From an uncultured bacterium (GTDB lineage Bacteria; Patescibacteriota; Minisyncoccia; Phycocordibacterales; UBA9973), in assembly GCA_903825265.1 (NCBI GenBank), contig CAIJZW010000026.1, positions 1-11,815 of the forward strand: a DNA stretch of 11,815 nucleotides, read 5' to 3'. The position numbers were made by a program, and so were the translations under genes. Of this stretch, positions 1 through 5,627 are shown piece after piece. The notes under the pieces are model-generated. The model did no database searches. It was not told the DNA's origin and saw nothing but the letters and a program-made list of their open reading frames with translations. Position 1 is the first letter of the stretch, and each line of letters opens with the position of its first letter.

Positions 1-573
1 AAAAAAGAATACGAAGATATGCTCTTATTGAATATTGGACAAAATACAAGTCTTCCGGATATAACTTATATCCCAAAAAATCTAACAGAAATTAGTTCAT
101 CTTTATCTACAAAAAGAGGTATTTGTCTTATAAAAAAAACAGCTGATAATTTTGAGAACATGATCAAACAAGCAAAAGAAGATGGCTACACAATAAAAGC
201 AAGTTCTGGTTTTAGAAGTTATGAATATCAGAAAACTTTATTTTCTAATGCAATAAAAGATGATGAAGAAAATGCTGTAATATCAATAGCAAAACCTGGA
301 TATTCTGAACATCAACTTGGAACAGCAATAGATCTTACAGGGTCTTCAATAAATTATGATTCTGCTGTTAGTATTTTTGATAAAACACCTGAAGATACTT
401 GGCTTAAAAATAACGCCTACCTCTATGGATTTATTCAAAGCTATCCATATGATAAAGAAAATATAACAGGATATAAATCTGAACCATGGCATTATCGTTA
501 TGTAGGGATAGAAAAAGCAAAAGAAATAACAAATAGCAAACAAACAATAACTGAATTTTTAAAAAACGAGTAA
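1..573 (+). CDS. VanY-family D-alanyl-D-alanine carboxypeptidase, 5' end outside window
   Basis: Zinc metallopeptidase of the peptidase M15B (VanY) family, expected to remove the terminal D-Ala from peptidoglycan stem peptides outside the membrane. The frame is open to base 1 (six codons before the first ATG at 19), so the true start and any signal peptide or membrane anchor lie upstream. Counting from the ATG at 19, the family landmarks are all present: SGFRSYEYQ at 63-71; SEHQLGTAIDL at 96-106, giving zinc ligands H98 and D105; and EPWHYRY at 155-161, giving catalytic E155 and zinc ligand H158. The catalytic domain is therefore complete. The gene converges on smc, and its stop codon is embedded in the shared terminator hairpin. 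Function at family level is secure; whether it acts on the cell's own wall or on prey/host wall cannot be told from sequence. Confidence 0.9.
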   Translation, partial: KKEYEDMLLLNIGQNTSLPDITYIPKNLTEISSSLSTKRGICLIKKTADNFENMIKQAKEDGYTIKASSGFRSYEYQKTLFSNAIKDDEENAVISIAKPGYSEHQLGTAIDLTGSSINYDSAVSIFDKTPEDTWLKNNAYLYGFIQSYPYDKENITGYKSEPWHYRYVGIEKAKEITNSKQTITEFLKNE

Positions 574-600
574 GATATTATTATTACTCGTTTTTTAAAA
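557..600. terminator. Symmetric bidirectional terminator between vanY and smc
   Basis: A perfect 17-bp inverted repeat (557-573 with 584-600) with a 10-nt loop. Each strand reads A-rich, then a short GC-containing stem (CGAGTAA), then six T's, so it can stop transcription from both converging genes. The left arm includes the last codons and TAA stop of vanY. The GC content of the core stem is modest, so efficiency is uncertain. Confidence 0.75.
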
Positions 601-613
601 TTATTTAAATATT

Positions 614-2896
614 TTACTTTGCATAGATACTTGCATCTTCGAGACGAATAGATAGAAGTTTAGAAGCACCCTCAGAACTCATAGTAACTCCATATAAGAC
701 TTGAGCACGAGACATAGTTTCTCTATTATGTGTCACCACAATAAGTTGTGAATATTTAGACAAATTCTCAAGCATATTACCGTATTTACGAGAATTAGCT
801 TCATCTAAAGCTGCATCTGTCTCATCTAAAACTAGAAATGGTGGTGGATTTACTTGAGATACAGCAAAGAGAAGTGCAATAGAAGTGAGAGATCTTTCTC
901 CTCCTGAAAGCATATGAAGATCTTTCACTTTCTTCTGTGGTAATGTTACATTTATTTCTATCCCTCTTTCAAAACCAAGATCATTACCTTCTTCTTCCTC
1001 ACCACTTTCTTCTCCCCCTTCATCTTCTATTGAAACAGATTCATCATTCTTCTTTGATTTTTTGTGTTCCATTGTAATAGAAAGAAAAGCAGACCCACCG
1101 CCAAACATAAGAGCGAAAAATTCTTGGAATTGCTTATTTATTTTTTCTACTCCACTTTTAAATTCTTTATCTAAAGTTTCTTTTAATTCTTGAATGAGCA
1201 AACGAAGTGATTCAATACTCTTATTCAAATCTTCTAACTCACGAGTAAGAAAAACATCACGCTCCATTGTATCTTCATATTCTTTCATTATTTCCGAAGC
1301 ATTTCCACTTCCAGAATCTTCAAGTTTTATTTTGATACGTTCAATTTTACGACGAAGTTCTTCTTGAGTGCTTCTTATTATTTCTCCATCTATTTTTATT
1401 TGAGCATAGGCAATAACTTCTCTACCAATAAGAACAGCTCCTTCGGAAAGTTCCATCTCAAAAGCAGTTTTAATCTGAGATAATCTTTCTTCTTGAAAAC
1501 TTAAAGAATGTAAAGATGAAACAACCTCATTCTTATCACGAAGAAAATCATACAAAATACGCTCATTATCACGCAAAACAGATTGAGACTCTTTCTCTTT
1601 GTCTTTAAGTTCATTAATAATATTAATTATCTTTAACTCTTCTTCTTTAATATCTGCAATTTTAGACAAAATACCTTCTTTCTCTTTTTGCATTTCTTTA
1701 TATTCGATATTGTCAGCCAAAATAGGCACTTCTACTTTATCTGCCGATGCACTATGAGTAAATTCTGCTAATTTTATTTTGATACTCTTTAAAATATTAA
1801 TAATACTAGAAATATCTTCCTCTTTTATGGCTTCGTCAATTTTTATTTCTAAATCTTCTACTAAGGTTTTCCAATCAGATTCTTTTATTATGCGTTCCTT
1901 TATATCTGGAATCTTTGAAAATTGTCTTTCTATTCCTTCAAGAATACCCTCTATTCGCCCCAAAGAACGAGCAAAATCATCTTTTCTACTTCTTACTTCA
2001 TATAAATTCAATTCTTTCTCTTTTATAATTTTAACATTCTCACTTTCAACAAACTGGGTATTTTTTAACTTCTCCAAAGAAGCAATTTTTTCATCTAAAA
2101 ATAAAGCCTTTTTATCTAACTCTTGACGATAATTTGAAATTCTTTCTCCCTCATTATTTATATATGTAGCTTCTGTAGAAAAATATGTTTTATAAAATCC
2201 ACGAAGTTCCTCACGCATAGCATGAGCCTTCTCTACCTTCTCTACTTGTTTTTTTAAAAAAGATAAATGTGGTGCAATTTCACGACGAAGAGTCTCTACT
2301 TCTTTCATGTTAAAAATAGTTTTATCTAATTTTCTTTCAGACTCTTTGATACGATATTGATAGATCTTTAACCCTAAAGCATCTTCAATCATACTTCGGC
2401 GATCTTTATTTGTTGCGTTAAGAACTCTATCGGCTTCACCTTGAGATATTATATGATGTCCTGAGCTTCCAATATTTACAGAGGCAAGTAAATCTACAAT
2501 ATCTTTAAGTCTAACCTCTGTTCCATTTATACTATAACGATTTGCACCATCAGCAAAAACTTCACGTCCAATGGTAATTTCATCATAATCAAGAGATATA
2601 CCAACTCCACTATTTGTAAAAGAAAAAATCTTTTTACTATTATCAAAAGTAATATTTACTCCTGCTCTATTTGAAGTTGAAAGAGATTTTGATCCCTTAA
2701 AAATAAGGTCAATACCACCTTTACCACGAAGAGACTTCATGGATTGTTCTCCTAATACGAAGCGCATAGATTCTACAATATTTGATTTACCAGACCCGTT
2801 AGGTCCAACAACACAGGTTATCGGTGTAGAAAAAGATAAGGAACTTTTTTTCCCAAATGACTTAAAACCAAATAATTCAATAGATTTAAGTGTCAT
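614..2896 (-). CDS. smc: Short SMC-family chromosome segregation ATPase lacking a recognisable hinge
   Basis: ABC-type ATPase of the SMC family, which organises and segregates the chromosome. In order: N-terminal head with MTLKSIELFGFKSF and Walker A GPNGSGKS (31-38); Q-loop ISQGEADRVL (150-159); coiled coil about 183-340; a middle segment about 341-400; second coiled coil about 400-590; the FFALMFGGGSA element (593-603); ABC signature LSGGERSL (663-670); Walker B LVLDETDAALDE (688-699); and H-loop His723. Both ATPase half-sites look intact. Bacterial SMCs are usually about 1150-1200 residues with a globular hinge of roughly 150 residues; this one is 760, and no hinge is apparent in the middle segment. 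An acidic stretch (about 616-641) interrupts the C-terminal head. It is the last gene of the rpmF operon, 4 nt after rnc, without a Shine-Dalgarno motif. Family membership is secure; the architecture is unusual. Confidence 0.92.
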   Translation of the reverse strand: MTLKSIELFGFKSFGKKSSLSFSTPITCVVGPNGSGKSNIVESMRFVLGEQSMKSLRGKGGIDLIFKGSKSLSTSNRAGVNITFDNSKKIFSFTNSGVGISLDYDEITIGREVFADGANRYSINGTEVRLKDIVDLLASVNIGSSGHHIISQGEADRVLNATNKDRRSMIEDALGLKIYQYRIKESERKLDKTIFNMKEVETLRREIAPHLSFLKKQVEKVEKAHAMREELRGFYKTYFSTEATYINNEGERISNYRQELDKKALFLDEKIASLEKLKNTQFVESENVKIIKEKELNLYEVRSRKDDFARSLGRIEGILEGIERQFSKIPDIKERIIKESDWKTLVEDLEIKIDEAIKEEDISSIINILKSIKIKLAEFTHSASADKVEVPILADNIEYKEMQKEKEGILSKIADIKEEELKIINIINELKDKEKESQSVLRDNERILYDFLRDKNEVVSSLHSLSFQEERLSQIKTAFEMELSEGAVLIGREVIAYAQIKIDGEIIRSTQEELRRKIERIKIKLEDSGSGNASEIMKEYEDTMERDVFLTRELEDLNKSIESLRLLIQELKETLDKEFKSGVEKINKQFQEFFALMFGGGSAFLSITMEHKKSKKNDESVSIEDEGGEESGEEEEGNDLGFERGIEINVTLPQKKVKDLHMLSGGERSLTSIALLFAVSQVNPPPFLVLDETDAALDEANSRKYGNMLENLSKYSQLIVVTHNRETMSRAQVLYGVTMSSEGASKLLSIRLEDASIYAK

Positions 2897-2900
2897 TTTA

Positions 2901-3596
2901 TTAGTCTAGCCAATCTTTAACTTCTAATGCTTTTCTTGCTGCAGATTGTTCAGCCTCTTGTTTAGAGTGCCCTTTACCTTCTGCTATATGATCATCCCCA
3001 AAGAATATACCAACGGTAAAATTTTTGTCATGATCAGGACCAACTTCATTTAAAACTTTATAAGAAGGAGTAACATTTAAATATTCTTGAGATTTCTCTT
3101 GAACTAAACTTTTTGCATCACGCCATAATTTCTTTGCAACAATAGTATCAATCTTGCCAAATAAAGTTTGAGATATAAAATTACGAACAACATCATAACC
3201 TTGATCTAAATATACTGCTCCTACATAAGCCTCATAAGTATTAGCTAAAATATAACTACGGGCTTTACCTATATCTTTTGCTTCTCCCTTAGAAAGAAGA
3301 AGATATTCATTCATTCCTAAAGTTAAGGCTACTTCACCAATAATAACAGCATTTACAAGAGCTGATCGATAAGCAGTAAGTTCCCCTTCATCTCTATCTT
3401 TATATTTATTATAAAGATAATCAGTAACTATCAGTTCTAAAACAGCATCACCTAAAAATTCCAAACGTTCATTATGGGAAAGTCTAGAGCCACTATTTTC
3501 ATTAATATAAGAACGATGAATAAAAGCTTGCTCAAGAAGCTTTTTATCGTTAAAGATAATATTTGTCTTTTTTTCAAATAGGGAAAAATCAATCAT
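2901..3596 (-). CDS. rnc: Ribonuclease III
   Basis: Double-strand-specific endoribonuclease that processes rRNA precursors and structured mRNAs. At 231 residues it has the normal family length. The catalytic domain carries the signature HNERLEFLGDAVLEL (41-55) with acidic residues E43, E46 and D50, and the second acidic cluster in ILANTYEAYVGAVYLD (116-131) with E122. A dsRNA-binding domain follows (about 160-228; SYKVLNEVGPDHD, then GKGHSKQEAEQSAARKAL). One oddity: the position equivalent to the metal-binding Asp114 of the E. coli enzyme is Asn119 here (codon AAT). The start ATG is 8 nt after the nusB stop, with only an A/T-rich leader. The rnc-smc order is a conserved bacterial arrangement. 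Identity is secure; full catalytic activity is likely but the Asn substitution deserves a check. Confidence 0.96.
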   Translation of the reverse strand: MIDFSLFEKKTNIIFNDKKLLEQAFIHRSYINENSGSRLSHNERLEFLGDAVLELIVTDYLYNKYKDRDEGELTAYRSALVNAVIIGEVALTLGMNEYLLLSKGEAKDIGKARSYILANTYEAYVGAVYLDQGYDVVRNFISQTLFGKIDTIVAKKLWRDAKSLVQEKSQEYLNVTPSYKVLNEVGPDHDKNFTVGIFFGDDHIAEGKGHSKQEAEQSAARKALEVKDWLD

Positions 3597-3604
3597 AAAA
3601 AAAA

Positions 3605-4510
3605 TTATTCTTTAGTTAAAATTTCTACAGCTTTTGTCAAAAGAGGAATCATATTGTCGTACATTTTTAGACTAGCAACTTCTTCCATTTTAAACCATTT
3701 TGCATCATCAAGTCCTCCACAGTCCTTCTCAAGAATCAAATCTTGATAATTTGATTCTCCTAAAAAGAAAACTACTTGCTTACGTATTTTGCCTTTCTCT
3801 GGATGAGAAGCAACATATTCACTACGGCCAAGAAGTTCTTTTATTTTAATATCTACACCCATTTCTTCTTTTATTTCACGAATAGCACCTTGTTCTTCAT
3901 TTTCCCCTTCTTCTATACTTCCTTTTGATAAAGTCCAATATCCGAAGACATCATGAACAAAAGCAAAATATATCTGATCATCATTTATAGAATAAACGAC
4001 TGCTCCTGCCTTTTTCTCTATTGGAAATTTACTTGGATCTGTTTCAAAATGTTTATGTTTCTTCTTAGTACTAACATCATCCTTACCTGGTTCACCAATT
4101 TCTTTGTAAACTCCACCCAAAACACCGTTTATAAAACGACTAGAATTCTCTCCTCCAAAACTTTTTGCAAGTTCTATAGCTTCATTAATAGCAACTTTAG
4201 GAGGAACTTGTTCTCTGTCTCCAAAAAGTAATTCATATAATCCTAAACGAAGAATATTTCTATCTATTACAGAAATCTTATCTATCGGCCAATCAGGAGC
4301 AGCTTTTTCCATTATTTCATCAATTATTGTTCTCTTCTTTATAATACCCAAAAATAACTCACCCATAAAGTGAGAATCATCAAGACCCGGCCCAAATTCT
4401 TCTATATTTCTAGATAGCATTTCCTCTGGAGTTATATCTTTCTCCACAGCAAAATCCCACTCAAAGAGTGTCTGAAGAACAATTGAACGTGAAAGGTGCC
4501 TGTTTGCCAT
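3605..4510 (-). CDS. nusB: NusB transcription antitermination factor fused to a C-terminal NUDIX hydrolase domain
   Basis: A 301-residue two-domain protein. Residues 1-140 are NusB (MANRHLSRSIVLQTLFEWDF start; VIDRNILRLGLYELLF at 81-96; AINEAIELAKSFGGENSSRF at 107-126), the RNA-binding factor that with NusE/S10 supports antitermination on rRNA operons. After a charged linker (about 141-165, Lys-rich) comes a NUDIX domain (166-301) with a textbook box at 197-219: G197, E203, then REIKEEMGV at 211-219 with all metal-binding glutamates. The preceding KKAGAVVYS and YWTLSKG strands resemble Ap4A-hydrolase-type members, but the substrate cannot be assigned. The start is the ATG at 4510, which matches NusB N-termini; an in-frame TTG at 4525 would add five residues. 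The reading frame is continuous, so this is a genuine fusion, placed between rpmF and rnc in the operon. Confidence 0.93.
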   Translation of the reverse strand: MANRHLSRSIVLQTLFEWDFAVEKDITPEEMLSRNIEEFGPGLDDSHFMGELFLGIIKKRTIIDEIMEKAAPDWPIDKISVIDRNILRLGLYELLFGDREQVPPKVAINEAIELAKSFGGENSSRFINGVLGGVYKEIGEPGKDDVSTKKKHKHFETDPSKFPIEKKAGAVVYSINDDQIYFAFVHDVFGYWTLSKGSIEEGENEEQGAIREIKEEMGVDIKIKELLGRSEYVASHPEKGKIRKQVVFFLGESNYQDLILEKDCGGLDDAKWFKMEEVASLKMYDNMIPLLTKAVEILTKE

Positions 4511-4526
4511 ATTTATATAGTACAAA

Positions 4527-4588
4527 GTATGTAATATGTAGAAAGTAGCAAGACTTATAAACCTTACTACCTACTACTTATTACTTAC
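4527..4588 (-). repeat. Long imperfect hairpin between rpmF and nusB
   Basis: Arms of 26 nt (4527-4552 and 4563-4588) around a 10-nt loop. At DNA level 21 of 26 positions pair. In minus-strand RNA two of the five mismatches (4544/4571 and 4549/4566) become G-U pairs, giving 23 of 26; on the plus strand they do not. The distal arm overlaps the last rpmF codons and stop. The sequence is built from reiterated TACTT/CTAC-like words. It has no U-tract, so it does not look like an intrinsic terminator. It could be an RNA processing or stability element in the operon mRNA, or a copy of a dispersed intergenic repeat. Confidence 0.6.
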
Positions 4589-4796
4589 TAATTTTTTTCT
4601 TAGCTTGTTTCTTTTCAACTTTTTTAACCACATCTACTACCTTACGGCCACGATAAAAACCACAGTTTTTACAAACTATGTGAGTCTCTTTTGGCTGTTC
4701 ACAATTAGAACAAACCGTAAAAGTCTTTGCTTTTAAAGCGTGATGTGATCGACGATTCCCTGTATGGGCTCGTGTATGTCGCATTCGTATTACCAT
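4581..4796 (-). CDS. rpmF: Ribosomal protein bL32
   Basis: Small zinc-ribbon protein of the large ribosomal subunit, 71 residues. The NRRSHHALKA motif (14-23) is the L32 hallmark, and the zinc ribbon has four cysteines, C29/C32 and C42/C45. The C-terminal 17 residues form a Lys-rich tail. The ATG at 4796 was chosen because it lies 7 nt after a good -10 box and gives an MVIRMRHTR start; the internal ATG at 4784 would remove four residues. It is the first gene of the rpmF-nusB-rnc-smc operon. In many bacteria rpmF lies near rnc and smc with fatty-acid genes between; those are absent here, which fits an organism with reduced lipid synthesis, though that is inference. Confidence 0.96.
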   Translation of the reverse strand: MVIRMRHTRAHTGNRRSHHALKAKTFTVCSNCEQPKETHIVCKNCGFYRGRKVVDVVKKVEKKQAKKKISK

Positions 4797-4803
4797 ATAG
4801 AAT

Positions 4804-4831
4804 AGTATACCGATTTTTATTCAAAATGCAA
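4804..4831 (-). promoter_or_regulatory. Promoter of the rpmF operon, predicted leaderless
   Basis: On the minus strand, TTGCAT (4831-4826) and TATACT (4809-4804) are separated by 16 nt. The -10 box ends only 7 nt before the rpmF ATG at 4796, so transcription should begin at or within a base or two of the start codon. No Shine-Dalgarno motif is present. The -35 box lies in the U-tract of the preceding gene's terminator. Confidence 0.6.
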
Positions 4832-4867
4832 ATAAAAACCCCAAGCTATCAATATAACTTGGGGTTT
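4827..4867 (-). terminator. Intrinsic terminator of the degenerate NUDIX-like gene
   Basis: A perfect 10-bp stem AAACCCCAAG/CTTGGGGTTT (4858-4867 with 4836-4845) with a 12-nt loop, followed on the minus strand by a T-rich run to 4827. It begins one base after the TAA of the upstream gene (4869-4871) and separates that gene from the rpmF operon. Confidence 0.85.
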
Positions 4868-4868
4868 A

Positions 4869-5501
4869 TTATTTATTATTCAAAATCTTATTTTGCTTTT
4901 TTTGATCTAAAATATCTCTGTTTTTTATTTCCAGCAAAATTAAGTCTCTGTATTCTTTTTTTATTTTAGAAGAAAGAACTTCCAAAGCTTTTTCAAAAGA
5001 CAAAAAATGCCCTCTAAAAAGAAACTTTGCCAGTAAAGGAGCTGGTATCACCAAAGGGGTCTTAGTTTCTACATTAAGAAAACTGTTCCCTTTATCAATT
5101 AGCTTCCCTGAAAATTTTTCCAAAAGAAAGAAAAACTTCTCATGGTTTTCACCATTACCCCTATTATCAGGAATAATAATTTTCATTAGTAACTGTAAAT
5201 CAGAAGAAATAGCAATCAACCCTGTTTCTTCTCTTACTTTTTTAATTGCTAGATATCTTTCATTAATTTCTTTCTCATCATTTTCTTTCTCATCATTTTT
5301 ATGATTTTTGTTAATACTAGAATCATAAGGAACGACAACAAAGAACAAATGATTGAAATCATCAAAAATAGCAATCAATACAATTGAATTCTTTTTACCA
5401 TCAAATGAAGTTCCACCAGGAAATCTTATTTGATGAAATCCAGCTTTTTTATAAGATTCGATAATTTCTTTCAAAACCTTATATCTTTTTTCAAAATTCA
5501 T
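4869..5501 (-). CDS. Degenerate NUDIX-like protein, function unknown
   Basis: A 210-residue, Lys-rich, soluble-looking protein with no signal peptide or membrane segment. It resembles a NUDIX fold: FPGG at 27-30, hydrophobic strands at 39-46 and 51-58 (LFFVVVPYD), a helix AIKKVREETGL at 85-95 matching the end of the NUDIX box, further strands (LLMKIIIPD; KFFFLL), and a C-terminal helical part (FLSFEKALEVL). The box is incomplete. In the REUxEExGU consensus the Arg and first Glu are both Lys (K87, K88), while E91, E92 and G94 remain. About 55 residues separate FPGG from the helix where roughly a dozen are usual, including a charged loop with a duplicated NDEKE. It stands alone between a divergent spacer and its own terminator. 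It may be a catalytically weak or inactive NUDIX relative that binds a nucleotide; the substrate is unknown. Confidence 0.65.
   Translation of the reverse strand: MNFEKRYKVLKEIIESYKKAGFHQIRFPGGTSFDGKKNSIVLIAIFDDFNHLFFVVVPYDSSINKNHKNDEKENDEKEINERYLAIKKVREETGLIAISSDLQLLMKIIIPDNRGNGENHEKFFFLLEKFSGKLIDKGNSFLNVETKTPLVIPAPLLAKFLFRGHFLSFEKALEVLSSKIKKEYRDLILLEIKNRDILDQKKQNKILNNK
5267..5296 (-). repeat. 15-bp tandem duplication inside the NUDIX-like gene
   Basis: Two perfect adjacent copies of a 15-bp unit (TTTCTTTCTCATCAT on the plus strand, 5267-5281 and 5282-5296). The length is a multiple of three, so it adds one copy of Asn-Asp-Glu-Lys-Glu to a charged surface loop without shifting the frame. 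Replication slippage is the simplest origin. Confidence 0.8.
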
Positions 5502-5591
5502 ATCTCAAATATTTAAAGAACATCCATAACTACATATAACTCTCACTAAAAATTTTAACACTCACCTCATATTAGTCAATAAAAATAGGCC

Positions 5592-5619
5592 TTACAAATG
5601 ATTTTTTTTGTGTTATTAT
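5592..5619 (+). promoter_or_regulatory. Promoter of thrS, predicted leaderless
   Basis: TTACAA (5592-5597) and TATTAT (5614-5619) are 16 nt apart, and a TG one base before the -10 (5611-5612) makes it an extended -10. The box ends 8 nt before the ATG at 5628, so the mRNA should start within about 0-3 nt of the start codon. An overlapping alternative -10, TATACA (5617-5622), would give an equally short leader. The 126-nt spacer (5502-5627) is too short for a T-box riboswitch, and I see no clear promoter in it for the divergent gene. Confidence 0.5.
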
Positions 5620-5627
5620 ACATAAAT

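Noticed and set aside
4511..4525. In-frame TTG five codons upstream of the nusB ATG
   Set aside because: The ATG at 4510 matches NusB N-termini, and TTG starts are rarer; no ribosome-binding motif supports the longer form.
4727..4969. Plus-strand open frame of 80 codons across rpmF and the NUDIX-like gene end
   Set aside because: It runs antisense through a conserved ribosomal gene and a terminator, and its hydrophobic composition is what antisense A/T-rich sequence gives.
5598..5627. Upstream in-frame ATG of thrS adding ten hydrophobic residues
   Set aside because: The extension overlaps the best promoter match and has no counterpart in ThrRS; the ATG at 5628 gives a standard editing-domain start.
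5502..5627. Possible T-box or other riboswitch ahead of thrS
   Set aside because: The spacer is only 126 nt, divergent, lacks a T-box motif or antiterminator/terminator pair, and the thrS mRNA is predicted leaderless.
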